A DNA stretch of 64,000 bases from Pseudoalteromonas luteoviolacea S2607 (GCF_001625575.1 NZ_AUXV01000002.1:1-64000), one strand, 5' to 3'. Shown: positions 8,224 to 17,579, counted from the stretch's first letter. Translations and numbers: made by a program. The notes: a model not told the origin generated them from the letters alone.

Positions 8224-8647
8224 AACGGTACACTACTTTTAGCTCATCAGTTACAGCGCTTGCAGGTAAGTAAGCAATCGCACTAGGTGTTGTAATAACT
8301 TTATCTATTATAGCTTCTGTTGAAGGATATGCTTGGGGTGGGGAAGCTTTACCACTAAACTTTACCCGCGACCAATATGCATTGATTTGAGAAATATTCC
8401 GACCAGTTAATGCTTTAAAGAATGCGCTTCTGAGTGGATGCTCTTTACGGTAATCCAATGTTATGGCCATATGTCCATTTGGAAATGCCAAGTATTTACC
8501 CATGTACATATCTATTAACTGCCGATGGGTAACCTGTTCAATAGGGTTGTTCTTATTGACAACAATCACGATGTCTTGTGGTTCAGAGGCTTCTAGTTTC
8601 ATACTCACTATGAGCAAAAAACAGAGAGACGAGATATAGGCTCTCAT
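8213..8647 (-). CDS. Small periplasmic binding protein, PstS-like fold
   Basis: A 144-residue exported protein (signal peptide about 1-20) resembling the small phosphate-substrate-binding-like (PBP-like) proteins: IVIVVNKNNPIEQVTHRQLIDMYMG near the N terminus, then a central LRSAFFKALTGRNISQINAYWSR and the terminal TPSAIAYLPASAV. It is half the length of a normal PstS and has no ABC permease neighbours. It overlaps the porin stop by one base (TGATG) and the diguanylate cyclase start by eleven. That coupling suggests that it delivers a ligand signal to the cyclase sensor rather than feeding a transporter; this is inference. Confidence 0.75.
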   Translation of the reverse strand: MRAYISSLCFLLIVSMKLEASEPQDIVIVVNKNNPIEQVTHRQLIDMYMGKYLAFPNGHMAITLDYRKEHPLRSAFFKALTGRNISQINAYWSRVKFSGKASPPQAYPSTEAIIDKVITTPSAIAYLPASAVTDELKVVYRFVQ

Positions 8648-9864
8648 CAGAATACCCAGTTTAGGCTTATGCCTAATGTATTGAAGTCCGTATCAAGATG
8701 AGATCCAGTTAAACCTCGATGCAGATAGAATGCAGATGGCAAGCTTGTTGTACTGGTATGCTCAAGTTGGACTTTTACCGCAAGAGACTCTGATAATTCT
8801 GAGCGCAGCGTCACCGATACTGTGCTTTGATCTATGAGATAGAAATTAGTGTGTCTTATCAGCGTGTTATAAAGTAAGTCTAGTTGAGGGGTTGAAATAA
8901 GAGGCCTTTGAGGTGTTTTATTGTTTGACTTTGCCGTGGCAAATGTCGTCATGAATGTATGGTTTTTATAATATGTGCCAACACCAATATATCCCGCTGT
9001 CAGCTCATTCAATACCTGTGAATTTGAATCTATATATGAAGCTTCAGTTTGAAAAAACCATTGATTATTATCGTATCGAGCCCCAATTGCTGTGTAGTCA
9101 AAGCGTTTGCCAATAATATTTAGAGAGTCTAGCAAATTGGCTTTATTGGGCCAAACTTCATCCGGTACTTGTGACAGTGCTGCTTGCAACTGTAGTTGTT
9201 GTTCATTTTCGTTACCCGCCTTGGTAATGGTATGATTGGCTCTAAGAGTCCAATCAAGAGATTCCCATTGTAGGACGACCCCATATAGAGATTTTATCTC
9301 AACATCCCAAAAAAAGTTTTCATCACTGACAATCGGTGCTGTAGAGCGACCGGCAAATAGTTTCGCACTGAATAAGCCATGTTCTTGAGAGAAAGTGTAT
9401 TTGATATCTGCACCGTCTATATTTTGGTGCGGTACAATGGCATAAAACTCGGTTGGAGGGTGATCAAAAGTGTAGGTATAGCCGATGTCCCTGTGCTCAG
9501 TCATCATAAACAAGTCGAGCCCAGTTCTGCCGACTCGCATTTGCCAATTTGCAGTTGGTGAATAACGTAGAAATGCCATTTGCACGGCGTTATCGATATT
9601 TTGTTCTTCGTGATCTTTGAGTAGCACCTGACCCACAAATTGAAGTTTGGGTGTTGCTTGCCACTCCAGCTGAAACCCTAATGACGATGTACCGAACCCT
9701 ACTTCATCTTGGTAGGTTGCATTGGGCTGGGTAATATGATGACGGATCCCTGCATTTTCTGAGTCTGTGAGAGTTACTCCCAAAGTAGCGAAACCATCAA
9801 ACTTGAACTCATTACAAGCGCCATTGAAGGATATGCATAAATATAGGAGTAAAAGTAGGCGCAT
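8647..9864 (-). CDS. Outer-membrane porin-like beta-barrel protein
   Basis: A 405-residue exported protein with a signal peptide (about 1-18) and alternating aromatic beta-strands throughout (FKFDGFATLGVTLTD, LGFQLEWQATPKLQFVGQVLL, WQMRVGRTGLDLFMMTEHRDIGYTYTF) that end in a terminal NTLGISLNWVF with the C-terminal phenylalanine needed for BAM insertion. It resembles porin-like proteins found with small PBP-like genes, though the exact family is not recognised. ATG 9864 is used; the TTG just before it is less likely. It is the first gene of the porin, binding protein and diguanylate cyclase operon. Confidence 0.75.
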   Translation of the reverse strand: MRLLLLLYLCISFNGACNEFKFDGFATLGVTLTDSENAGIRHHITQPNATYQDEVGFGTSSLGFQLEWQATPKLQFVGQVLLKDHEEQNIDNAVQMAFLRYSPTANWQMRVGRTGLDLFMMTEHRDIGYTYTFDHPPTEFYAIVPHQNIDGADIKYTFSQEHGLFSAKLFAGRSTAPIVSDENFFWDVEIKSLYGVVLQWESLDWTLRANHTITKAGNENEQQLQLQAALSQVPDEVWPNKANLLDSLNIIGKRFDYTAIGARYDNNQWFFQTEASYIDSNSQVLNELTAGYIGVGTYYKNHTFMTTFATAKSNNKTPQRPLISTPQLDLLYNTLIRHTNFYLIDQSTVSVTLRSELSESLAVKVQLEHTSTTSLPSAFYLHRGLTGSHLDTDFNTLGISLNWVF

Positions 9865-9996
9865 CAATGTCCAATAAGATAAAATAACCCCGTCTTATTT
9901 GTATAGATTAGTGCCAATATTCACATTTACCAGTTTTGCTTAAAATGACTTGTAAAAGAGAGGCAGTGACACCATATAAAGAGATATATGATTTTT

Positions 9997-10011
9997 TGTG
10001 ATACTATCACA
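9997..10011. promoter_or_regulatory. Perfect palindrome TGTGATA-C-TATCACA upstream of ribA
   Basis: A 7+1+7 inverted repeat lies 26 bases before the preferred ribA start. The spacing is one base shorter than a CRP site (five rather than six central bases). The 13-base core TGATACTATCACA occurs again upstream of the NUDIX gene (about 38979-38991). The regulator is not known. Confidence 0.45.
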
Positions 10012-10036
10012 TTTTTTATTTGGGTATTTTCAAGTC

Positions 10037-10669
10037 GTGGCTGAAGTAAGAGCAAGAGTTGAGCTGAATGTAGGGCAGCGTAGTCATATTCCTGCAGAAA
10101 TCGTATCTTTCGAGGGGCTCAAAGATGGCGAAGAGCATGTTGCGTTAGTATTTAATGGTGCAGATACAAACCAAGAAATACCATTAATTAGAATGCACTC
10201 CGAATGCTTAACTGGCGATGTGTTTCATTCATCCAGATGCGACTGCGGTGAGCAGCTCAATGAATGTATAGAAGAAATGCACCAACATGGCGGCGTTTTA
10301 TTGTATCTTCGTCAAGAGGGTCGTGGTATTGGTCTATACAATAAAATTGATGCTTATGTACTCCAGTCGCAGGGCATGAATACCTACGAGGCAAATAATC
10401 ATTTGGGCTTTGAAGACGATCTGCGAAATTTTTCAGACGCGGTATTGATGCTCAAAGCACTCGGCTTAGATCACGTAAAACTTATGACAAATAACCCTCG
10501 CAAACTAAACGCATTGCGTAATGCGGGCATACGAGTCGAAAGCGTGGTGGGGACTCAAGCACATGTCAAAGCGGGTGAGTCAGGTAACCGTAACTATTTA
10601 GCCACTAAGGTTGAACATGGTTCTCACATGCTAGACATTGAAAAGATCAATAAACCAAAATCTGAATAG
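10037..10669 (+). CDS. ribA: GTP cyclohydrolase II
   Basis: Catalyses the first step of riboflavin synthesis, opening GTP to give diaminohydroxy-phosphoribosylamino-pyrimidine plus formate and pyrophosphate. The zinc motif is intact ([21 protein letters not shown]), as are the catalytic block [10 protein letters not shown] and the TNNPRK substrate loop. GTG 10037 gives a protein of about 210 residues beginning [12 protein letters not shown]; the reading frame can be extended to 9998, but that would run through the palindrome. It stands alone, far from the riboflavin operon at 58-62 kb, and is probably needed because the RibA half of the RibBA-like protein there is degenerate. Confidence 0.93.
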   Translation: MAEVRARVELNVGQRSHIPAEIVSFEGLKDGEEHVALVFNGADTNQEIPLIRMHSECLTGDVFHSSRCDCGEQLNECIEEMHQHGGVLLYLRQEGRGIGLYNKIDAYVLQSQGMNTYEANNHLGFEDDLRNFSDAVLMLKALGLDHVKLMTNNPRKLNALRNAGIRVESVVGTQAHVKAGESGNRNYLATKVEHGSHMLDIEKINKPKSE

Positions 10670-10679
10670 CGCCAAAGTT

Positions 10680-10706
10680 GCTTTGTTTGGGAGTGACCAA
10701 GCAAAG
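10680..10706. other. Hairpin downstream of ribA
   Basis: GCTTTGTTTGG pairs with CCAAGCAAAGC (one G-T pair) around a five-base loop. No T-run follows, so it is not a classical terminator; it may stabilise the ribA transcript end. Confidence 0.35.
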
Positions 10707-10846
10707 CAAACTACCTGTATTACCGCACTTTTCTTGGGTATTTGTCGATTTAAGCCCATTTAGTGGGGATATGCCTTATAAACGTCCTTTCAAGTACATC
10801 ACTGACACAGTATAATCAACGTGATCTAGAACTAAGTTAATCATTT

Positions 10847-11668
10847 ATGTCTGCAGAATTTAGAACATTTAAAGCCGGGTTTGGAGTCAATTGGCTAAAA
10901 GCTGGTTGGGTAATTTTTAAAACTCAACCTATGACTTTTATGATGATGTATATTTTCCTTGTCGTAGTTGGGTTGTTTCCATTTGTCTTACCAAACCCAA
11001 TAGTACAAATGGCATGTGCACTAGCAGGCCCTTTCTTAACCGTAGGATTCTACAATGCGGTTGTGAGCTTGCAGTCAGGTAAGAAGATTATGCTAGCCGA
11101 CATTTTAAAGCCGTTTTCAGCCAAAGGGCGTCGCCTTAATTTATTTCGGTTAGGCTTGTACCAACTGGGTGTCGCTTTGATACTGGGTGTGGTAATGAGT
11201 TTATTGTTTGAACCAATCACTACAGCGTTACAAAATCATAACCCAGAGCAAGATATGAACCTTGTAATGGCAGAAATAGCCGCGGCAATCAGCTTTTCAG
11301 ATATCGCTATTTTTATTATTTTACAGTCGTTGGCAATGATGGCCTTTGCTTATGCTCTGCCACTTGTTTACTTTAAGAAACAAGCGAATATTTTGGCAGC
11401 GATGAAGCAGTCCCTAAAGGTCTTTTATTATAATATGGGACCTTTAAGCGTATTCGGTGGTATTGTCGCATTAATGTTTATTGCATCAGCACCACTGTCT
11501 TTAATTCCTTTAATCTTCGTGATGCCGATTGTGTACATCGGATTCTTTATTTCTTTTCAGGCCATCTTTGCGACACAAGAGGCATCAGATGATGAGAATA
11601 GCTCTGGAAATGGTGATAAGGGGCCAGAGCAAGAGCAAGTAGGACAAACAGGCCGGTTCGACGCTTGA
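10847..11668 (+). CDS. BPSS1780-type integral membrane protein of unknown function
   Basis: A 273-residue protein with about six membrane segments (for example FMMMYIFLVVVGLFPFVLP, GLYQLGVALILGVVMSLLF, IAIFIILQSLAMMAFAYALPLV, VFGGIVALMFIASAPLSLIPLIFV) and a hydrophilic C-terminal tail rich in acidic residues, glycine and glutamine. The conserved opening (NWLKAGWVIFKTQP) matches the BPSS1780-family membrane proteins; no function is known. Its stop TGA shares one base with the ATG of recX, so the two are translationally coupled. Confidence 0.65.
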   Translation: MSAEFRTFKAGFGVNWLKAGWVIFKTQPMTFMMMYIFLVVVGLFPFVLPNPIVQMACALAGPFLTVGFYNAVVSLQSGKKIMLADILKPFSAKGRRLNLFRLGLYQLGVALILGVVMSLLFEPITTALQNHNPEQDMNLVMAEIAAAISFSDIAIFIILQSLAMMAFAYALPLVYFKKQANILAAMKQSLKVFYYNMGPLSVFGGIVALMFIASAPLSLIPLIFVMPIVYIGFFISFQAIFATQEASDDENSSGNGDKGPEQEQVGQTGRFDA

Positions 11669-12129
11669 TGGAAAGCAAGGAAAAACAAAAACTTAAAAAC
11701 TACGCCATTTGGCTGTTATCCAGACAAGAATATTCTCGTAAAATGCTTGGCGATAAGCTGTTGCTAAAAGGCGCTAGCGCAGAATATGCGGATGAGCTGA
11801 TAGAATGGTTGAGCGATCTCGGTTACGTAGATGATGCTCGACATTGCGAAAGCTTTTTGAATCGCCAGCTCGCCAAAGGGTTAGGTGAAAAACGTATCTT
11901 AATGGAAGCGAGCAAAAAAGGCGTTGAACGTACACAACTTCTTCAGTTGATTGAAGAGAAAGAAGTTGATTGGTACGACATTGCACAGCATACGTATGAA
12001 AAAAAATACGGCTGTTCAAACGACAAATTAGACTATCAAGAAAAGTCAAAGCGAGTCAGGTATATGATGTACCGTGGATTTAGCTTTGACCAAATAGATT
12101 TTGCAATTCAGGCACAAAATGACCACTAG
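11668..12129 (+). CDS. recX: Regulatory protein RecX
   Basis: Modulator that binds RecA filaments and limits their activity. The 153-residue protein has the RecX three-helix repeats (AIWLLSRQEYSRKMLGDKLLLKG and ADELIEWLSDLGYVDDARHCESFLNRQLAKGLGEKRI). The start is ATG 11668, which follows directly on a TTG and overlaps the stop of the membrane protein gene by one base. In many gammaproteobacteria the order is recA-recX-alaS; here the recX-alaS link is kept but recA is not upstream in this window. Confidence 0.88.
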   Translation: MESKEKQKLKNYAIWLLSRQEYSRKMLGDKLLLKGASAEYADELIEWLSDLGYVDDARHCESFLNRQLAKGLGEKRILMEASKKGVERTQLLQLIEEKEVDWYDIAQHTYEKKYGCSNDKLDYQEKSKRVRYMMYRGFSFDQIDFAIQAQNDH

Positions 12130-12187
12130 TTTTCATAACACGTTGGTCACCTGAGGCACAAAGCAGCAATAAAGGGTGAATGATCAC

Positions 12188-14791
12188 ATGCAGCAAATGA
12201 CTACCGCACAGATAAGGCAGAGCTTTTTAGATTTCTTTGCCAAGCAACACCACCAAGTGGTGCCATCAAGTTCTTTGATCCCTGGCAATGATGCCACTTT
12301 ACTATTTACCAATGCGGGTATGGTACAGTTCAAGGACGTATTTCTAGGGGCTGAAAAGCGACCTTATAATCGCGCGGCCAGCTCGCAACGCTGTGTGCGA
12401 GCGGGTGGTAAACATAATGATCTAGAAAACGTTGGTTATACTGCAAGACATCACACCTTTTTTGAAATGCTAGGTAACTTCAGCTTTGGCGACTACTTTA
12501 AGCAAGACGCGATTAAATTTGCTTGGGAATTCTTAACAGACGTCGTCAACTTGCCAAAAGAAAAACTATTGGTGACTGTTTATCACACCGATGAAGAAGC
12601 ATATGACATTTGGGCAAATCAAGTAGGCGTTCCAGCAGATCGCATTATCCGTATTGATACGTCAGACAACTTCTGGTCAATGGGTGATACAGGTCCTTGT
12701 GGCCCATGTTCTGAGATTTTCTATGATCACGGTGAACACATCTGGGGTGGACCACCAGGTAGCCCGGAAGAGGATGGCGATCGCTTCATCGAAATCTGGA
12801 ACCTCGTTTTCATGCAGTACAACCGTCATGCAGACGGAACGATGGAACCTTTGCCAAATCAATCCGTTGATACGGGTATGGGCCTTGAGCGTATTTCTGC
12901 AATCATGCAAGGCGTACACTCGAACTATGAGATTGATTTATTCCAAGCACTTATTAAAGCGACGGCTGCGGTAACGGGAGCACTAGACCTAGAAGATAAA
13001 TCACTTCGTGTTGTTGCCGATCACATTCGTTCGTGTGCATTCCTTATTGCTGATGGCGTGATGCCTTCTAATGAAGGCCGCGGTTATGTACTTCGCCGTA
13101 TTATCCGTCGCGCAGTAAGACATGGTAACAAGCTGGGCGCACAAGGAGCATTTTTCTATAAGTTAGTCGCAGCATTGGCTGAGCAAATGGGTGAAGCATA
13201 TCCTGAGCTGGTTAAGCAGCAAGCTATCATTGAAAAAGTACTGCGAATTGAAGAAGAGCAATTTGGTAAAACGCTGGACCGTGGCTTAGCGATTCTAGAA
13301 GAAAACCTAGCTGGTCTTGAAGGCGATGTGATCCCAGGAGATCTCGTATTCAAGCTTTATGATACCTATGGCTTTCCGGCTGATTTAACTGCTGATGTTG
13401 CACGTGAACGCTTCATGACTATCGATGAACGAGGCTTCCAAGAAGCAATGGAAGCACAGCGTAAGCAGGCGCAGCAAGCGGGTAAATTTGGTGCAGATTA
13501 CAATGAGCAGTTGAAGTCTGAAAAAGTAACAGACTTTAAAGGCTACGATGCGGTTCAATACAGCGGCACTGTAGTAGAGCTATTCTCTGAAGGTGATAAT
13601 GTTTCAGAGCTGTCAGATCAGCAAAAAGGTATTGTGGTATTAGATCGCACTCCATTCTACGCAGAATCTGGTGGCCAGGTAGGTGACACCGGTGTGCTCA
13701 AGGTGTCTGGTGGTGAGTTTGTTGTAACTGATACGCAAAAATTAGGCAATGCTTTTGCACATCATGGATATGTAGTTGGCCGCATTGGTATTAACGATAA
13801 AGTTGATGCGCAAATTGATGAGCAACGTCGTGAACGTATCAAGAAAAACCATACAGCTACGCACATTTTGCATGAAGCATTACGCCAAATCCTTGGTGAG
13901 CATGTTGCACAAAAAGGCTCTTTAGTAATGCCTGATCGTCTTCGTTTTGACTTTTCTCACTTTGAGGGTGTGACAAAAGAGCAGTTACGTGACATCGAAG
14001 AAGCCGTGAATGCAGAGATTAGAGCAAACTTTGCGCTTGAGACTCAGTTGATGGATATTGACGAAGCCAAAGCAAAGGGAGCAATGGCGCTATTTGGCGA
14101 GAAGTATGATGATGAAGTTCGCGTTGTATCTATCGGTGACTACTCTATTGAACTTTGTGGTGGTACTCATGTTAAGCGTGCCGGTGATATTGGCTATTTA
14201 AAACTTATTTCTGAAGGTGGTATTGCTGCAGGCGTACGCCGTATTGAAGCTGTCACAGGTGAAGATGCAATTAAGTATGTTGCTCAACAGGAAAAAGCAT
14301 TGTCTGACATCGCTGCACTGGTTAAGGGTGACAGCGCGAGTGCACTAGAAAAAGTAGCTGCACTACTTGAAAAAGCCAAAGGCCTAGAGAAGCAAGTTGC
14401 GCAATTAAACGACAAGTTGGCAGCGGCTGCGGGTTCTTCATTGTTGGAGTCAGCAGTTGAGGTTAATGGCATTAAATTGCTCGTTGCTAACGTAGCTGGC
14501 ACAGAATCAAAAGCATTACGTGGCATGGTTGATGACCTTAAAAACAAAATGGGCTCTGGCGTAATTGCACTTGGTGTTGCAAATGGCGATAAAGTCAGTT
14601 TGATCGCAGGTGTTACAAAAGACTTAACAGGTTCAGTAAAAGCCGGTGAGTTAGTAAACCATATGGCAGCGCAAGTTGGCGGGAAAGGTGGTGGCCGTCC
14701 TGATATGGCACAAGCTGGTGGTTCTCAGCCGGAGAATTTAGACGCTGCGCTAACTAGCGTACCAGCTTGGTTGGCTGACAAAACGCAATAA
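12188..14791 (+). CDS. alaS: Alanyl-tRNA synthetase
   Basis: Charges tRNA-Ala and edits misacylated Ser and Gly. Class II catalytic core at residues 1-450 ([38 protein letters not shown]), editing domain with its zinc-ligand motifs HTATH and CGGTH, and a C-terminal C-Ala/DHHA domain that ends in [15 protein letters not shown]. The length of about 867 residues fits (E. coli 876). ATG 12188 has AAAGGGTGA at a usable distance; ATG 12197 aligns better with other AlaRS proteins but lies far from that site, and GTG 12176 is less likely. It follows recX by 58 bases and leads into lysC four bases after its stop. Confidence 0.97.
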   Translation: MQQMTTAQIRQSFLDFFAKQHHQVVPSSSLIPGNDATLLFTNAGMVQFKDVFLGAEKRPYNRAASSQRCVRAGGKHNDLENVGYTARHHTFFEMLGNFSFGDYFKQDAIKFAWEFLTDVVNLPKEKLLVTVYHTDEEAYDIWANQVGVPADRIIRIDTSDNFWSMGDTGPCGPCSEIFYDHGEHIWGGPPGSPEEDGDRFIEIWNLVFMQYNRHADGTMEPLPNQSVDTGMGLERISAIMQGVHSNYEIDLFQALIKATAAVTGALDLEDKSLRVVADHIRSCAFLIADGVMPSNEGRGYVLRRIIRRAVRHGNKLGAQGAFFYKLVAALAEQMGEAYPELVKQQAIIEKVLRIEEEQFGKTLDRGLAILEENLAGLEGDVIPGDLVFKLYDTYGFPADLTADVARERFMTIDERGFQEAMEAQRKQAQQAGKFGADYNEQLKSEKVTDFKGYDAVQYSGTVVELFSEGDNVSELSDQQKGIVVLDRTPFYAESGGQVGDTGVLKVSGGEFVVTDTQKLGNAFAHHGYVVGRIGINDKVDAQIDEQRRERIKKNHTATHILHEALRQILGEHVAQKGSLVMPDRLRFDFSHFEGVTKEQLRDIEEAVNAEIRANFALETQLMDIDEAKAKGAMALFGEKYDDEVRVVSIGDYSIELCGGTHVKRAGDIGYLKLISEGGIAAGVRRIEAVTGEDAIKYVAQQEKALSDIAALVKGDSASALEKVAALLEKAKGLEKQVAQLNDKLAAAAGSSLLESAVEVNGIKLLVANVAGTESKALRGMVDDLKNKMGSGVIALGVANGDKVSLIAGVTKDLTGSVKAGELVNHMAAQVGGKGGGRPDMAQAGGSQPENLDAALTSVPAWLADKTQ

Positions 14792-14794
14792 CCA

Positions 14795-16015
14795 GTGGCT
14801 TTAATTGTAAAAAAGTTTGGTGGCACTTCGGTAGGCTCTATTGAGCGTATCGAAGCCGTCGCTGACTTGGTTATTCGTTCAAAGCAGCAAGGCCACCAAG
14901 TTGTGGTCGTGCTATCTGCCATGTCGGGAGAGACAAACCGCTTACTTTCCCTTGCCAAACAAATTGATGAAAGGCCCAGTGCACGAGAGCTCGATGTACT
15001 CTTAGCAACGGGTGAACAAGTGGCGATAGCGTTGCTTGCAATGGCAATTATCCGGCGAGGTCACTCAGCGGTGAGCTTGTTGGCGGATCAAATTGCAATT
15101 CATACCGATAATATGTTTGGCAAAGCGCGCATTAAAAATATTGATGTGAAGCGCCTAACACAAGAGCTTGAACACAATCGCATAGCGATTATTGCGGGCT
15201 TTCAAGGTCGGGACTCTGAAGGTAACCTAACAACATTAGGCCGAGGTGGCACGGATACCTCCGCCGTGGAGATCGCGGCAGCTATTTCCGCAGATGAATG
15301 TCAAATTTATACTGATGTTGATGGTGTGTATACAACAGATCCTCGTGTGGAACCACGCGCTCGACGCATGTCGCAGGTTACGTTTGAAGAAATGCTTGAA
15401 TTGGCAAGCCTTGGTGCGAAAGTTTTACAGATCCGCGCTGTAGAGGCCGCTGGGCGATATAATATGCCATTGCGTGTATTATCAACTTTTAACCCAGATT
15501 CTGGGACATTAATAAGCTATGAGGAGCCGAAAGTGACCAGCAAAACTGTGTCAGGTATTGCTTATCAGAAAGATGAATCTCTACTTATTATTCGTCAAAT
15601 ACCTGAGAAGCCTTCTTCTTTGGCAAAAGTACTCACTCTCCTTGCTGAATATGACATTGAAATTGACATGATCAGCCAAATTAATCATCAAGCGGGCAAA
15701 ATAGACTATGCTTTAACTGTGCATAGCAGTGAATATTTTCAGGCCTTAGATGTATTAAATACGAATTGCGATGCTTTACAAGCTGCTCAGATAGAGAGCA
15801 ATGCGCAAGTCGCAAAAATTTCAGCTGTGGGTGTAGGTATGAAGTCTCACTCCGGTACTGCTGGTGTATTTTTTCAAACATTGGCGGATGAAAATATTCA
15901 AGCGCTTTTGGTTTCTACTTCCGAAATAAAAATTTCCGTTTTAGTAGAAGAGCGCTATCTTGAACTAGCTGTAAGAGCACTTCATGGTGCATTTGGCTTA
16001 GAAAATGTTGATTAA
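14795..16015 (+). CDS. lysC: Aspartate kinase, monofunctional (LysC type)
   Basis: Phosphorylates aspartate, the first step towards lysine, threonine and methionine. The kinase domain starts with VKKFGGTSVGS and contains TLGRGGTDTSAVEIAAA and YTDVDGVYTTDPR; residues about 265-406 carry two ACT domains that bind the feedback amino acid. GTG 14795 is the only sensible start, three bases after alaS, with no clear ribosome binding site, so translational coupling is likely. The size of 406 residues is usual. A second aspartokinase is fused in thrA at 51.8 kb. Confidence 0.95.
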   Translation: MALIVKKFGGTSVGSIERIEAVADLVIRSKQQGHQVVVVLSAMSGETNRLLSLAKQIDERPSARELDVLLATGEQVAIALLAMAIIRRGHSAVSLLADQIAIHTDNMFGKARIKNIDVKRLTQELEHNRIAIIAGFQGRDSEGNLTTLGRGGTDTSAVEIAAAISADECQIYTDVDGVYTTDPRVEPRARRMSQVTFEEMLELASLGAKVLQIRAVEAAGRYNMPLRVLSTFNPDSGTLISYEEPKVTSKTVSGIAYQKDESLLIIRQIPEKPSSLAKVLTLLAEYDIEIDMISQINHQAGKIDYALTVHSSEYFQALDVLNTNCDALQAAQIESNAQVAKISAVGVGMKSHSGTAGVFFQTLADENIQALLVSTSEIKISVLVEERYLELAVRALHGAFGLENVD

Positions 16016-16105
16016 GCAATAATTTTGCTTACTTTTACATGAACTTTTAATTAAAATGAACTTGACGCGGAATCTTTTAAATTTTGGAATAACAGGAGCA
16101 AGAGA

Positions 16106-16297
16106 ATGCTAATTCTAACTCGCCGTGTAGGCGAAACCCTGATGATCGGTGATGAAGTTACAGTAACGGTACTTGGTGTGAAAGGTAATCAGGTGCGTAT
16201 CGGCGTAAATGCACCTAAAGATGTTTCGGTTCATCGTGAAGAAATATATATGCGAATTCAAGCGGAAAAATCTAGTCCGTCTTCAGGCAATATGTAA
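16106..16297 (+). CDS. csrA: Carbon storage regulator CsrA
   Basis: Small RNA-binding dimer that represses or activates translation by binding GGA motifs in mRNA leaders. The sequence [20 protein letters not shown] followed by [11 protein letters not shown] is the textbook CsrA, with both RNA-contact ends intact. It is preceded by AGGAGCAAGAGA, so it has a strong ribosome binding site that itself contains GGA, a possible site of self-control. The position after alaS-lysC is conserved in the gammaproteobacteria. Confidence 0.97.
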   Translation: MLILTRRVGETLMIGDEVTVTVLGVKGNQVRIGVNAPKDVSVHREEIYMRIQAEKSSPSSGNM

Positions 16298-16331
16298 TTA
16301 ACAATAAACTACCTCATTGCTTGGTATAGAA

Positions 16332-16361
16332 AAATAGCCGCTTTAAAGTGGCTATTTTTTT
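16332..16361. terminator. Bidirectional terminator after csrA
   Basis: AAATAGCC (16332-16339) pairs with GGCTATTT (16350-16357), followed by a T-run; on the other strand the A-rich flank also gives a T-run. It serves csrA and the convergent YcxB-like gene, whose stop lies inside it. Confidence 0.85.
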
Positions 16362-16816
16362 GTCTTGTGAAATATAAAATCGTACACATCTTGGTTCAGA
16401 ACAGTACCCGATATATATTGATTGTGTCGCTGTTGCTGAATAATAAGGCCTTGCTCTGTTTTGATTACCTTTTCAATGTCATGCCACTTGACTGAAAATG
16501 CGCGGTAAGGATTTTCAGCTTTTATGCCTTCATCATCAATGGTGAGCAGTACTTTAGAGCCACTTGCTCTACTTAGCATTTGTCTGGCAACCCACCAAGG
16601 GCGTTTATAATAGAATGCGATTCCCTCTATTACAGCAAGTATAAATAGAAAGTTACCTAAGTAGGTTTGGCTAAGTAAGTAATGAGCTACAAAGCCGAGT
16701 GATACAAGAAACGCGATAAGCGCATACTTTGGCTTATGGTACTGGCTCATTTTCACAGATTCGTCAAAGCACTCCTGAAAATAGCGCTTGTCTAAAATGA
16801 ATTCACTTTGAAACAC
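16352..16816 (-). CDS. YcxB-like membrane protein
   Basis: A 154-residue protein with an N-terminal segment QSEFILDKRYFQECFDES, two close membrane helices (about residues 31-49 and 53-69) and a C-terminal PH-like YcxB domain (TIDDEGIKAENPYRAFSVKWHDIEKVIKTE). The function is unknown. It is a single gene, convergent with csrA and sharing its terminator. Confidence 0.65.
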   Translation of the reverse strand: MFQSEFILDKRYFQECFDESVKMSQYHKPKYALIAFLVSLGFVAHYLLSQTYLGNFLFILAVIEGIAFYYKRPWWVARQMLSRASGSKVLLTIDDEGIKAENPYRAFSVKWHDIEKVIKTEQGLIIQQQRHNQYISGTVLNQDVYDFIFHKTKK

Positions 16817-17155
16817 GAGTAATCCTCAAGTTGATAACCGTCAAATTATACGTGGTTATTTTCTTGGTTTAAATCTTATTTGGTGTTCACTAATGTGATT
16901 ATCGGTAAAGCCCCAGTACCTTATTTAGTAAAAAGAAGCGACAAGAGTACTAGTAAGAGTGCAGTTTTCATAGATATTTAACTAGATGTGAAAGTATTGC
17001 GAAAAGTAAACTCCCACTTTCGGTATGACCAATTTTTTGGTGGCTGTTTTTAATACCAAGGTGCTGAATCCTTCTCCTTTCTTTGGGTTATTTTTTGTCT
17101 ATATCTTGAGTATTTTTCATATTTATTAGGCTTTTAATCCATTGTTTTGCCATGC

Positions 17156-17184
17156 TTGCAGACTAAGTGTGTGAATCATATACA
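17156..17184 (+). promoter_or_regulatory. Sigma70-like promoter P1 of oadGAB
   Basis: TTGCAG, 17 bases, TATACA. A start about seven bases downstream, near 17191, would place the PdhR-like palindrome at roughly +4 to +18, a repressing position. Confidence 0.5.
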
Positions 17185-17193
17185 AAAACACTT

Positions 17194-17208
17194 ATTGGTA
17201 ATACCAAT
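17194..17208. promoter_or_regulatory. PdhR/FadR-subfamily operator-like palindrome
   Basis: ATTGGT-AAT-ACCAAT is a perfect 7+1+7 palindrome that matches the PdhR box of enterobacteria (ATTGGTnnnACCAAT), read by the pyruvate-responsive GntR-family repressor. It lies between two promoter-like sequences ahead of the oxaloacetate decarboxylase operon, where control by pyruvate makes metabolic sense. The match is seen; the regulator is inferred. Confidence 0.6.
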
Positions 17209-17219
17209 TTACAAGTCGC

Positions 17220-17247
17220 TTTACATGAATAAAAGTTTTGATATGAT
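17220..17247 (+). promoter_or_regulatory. Sigma70-like promoter P2 of oadGAB
   Basis: TTTACA, 16 bases, TATGAT, with the predicted start near 17254, about 80 bases before oadG. Confidence 0.55.
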
Positions 17248-17333
17248 GTTTGAATAAATATTTACAAAAGTTGCCTATCTATTTCTTTGGGTGGGTATTC
17301 ATAAACAAATAAATAACAACTAAGGGGGCACAG

Positions 17334-17579
17334 ATGGAGATCAGCGAATTGCTTATGCAGGCAGCCAACCTCATGTTAACTGGCATGGTTGGTGTCTTTA
17401 TCTTCTTATCAATTCTAATTTTTGCGGTGAAAGGGTTATCGAAAATCAGCGCATCAGAGCAAAGTCCTGAGCAACCTAAAGTTAAACGTAAATCTCAGCG
17501 TGGTGACACAGCGGGTGTACCGGCCGCACATGTTGCAGCTATTAGCGCTGCGATAGCGCAGTTTAGACAAAATAATTAA
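17334..17579 (+). CDS. oadG: Oxaloacetate decarboxylase gamma subunit
   Basis: Small membrane subunit that anchors the decarboxylase and joins the alpha and beta subunits. It is 81 residues long with one helix at about 13-34 ([23 protein letters not shown]) and a soluble tail that ends in the typical [21 protein letters not shown] precedes ATG 17334. It is the first gene of oadGAB, ten bases before oadA. Confidence 0.92.
   Translation: MEISELLMQAANLMLTGMVGVFIFLSILIFAVKGLSKISASEQSPEQPKVKRKSQRGDTAGVPAAHVAAISAAIAQFRQNN

Larger units (their letters stand above)
16817..17333. other. 517-base non-coding region upstream of oadGAB
   Basis: No open frame worth annotating. The left part is AT-rich and featureless to my eye. 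The right part, from 17156, holds two sigma70-like promoters with a PdhR-like palindrome between them, listed separately. Confidence 0.6.

Noticed and set aside
9997..10011. CRP site
   Set aside because: The central spacing is five bases rather than six, so it does not fit TGTGA-N6-TCACA.
9988..10036. ATG 9988 or GTG 9998 as ribA start
   Set aside because: ATG 9988 is in another frame; GTG 9998 adds residues unlike other RibA proteins and would place the start inside a palindrome. GTG 10037 fits the family.
12677..14547. Long antisense open frames within alaS
   Set aside because: They lie opposite a strongly conserved gene, have no ribosome binding sites and show Ser/Arg-rich shadow composition.
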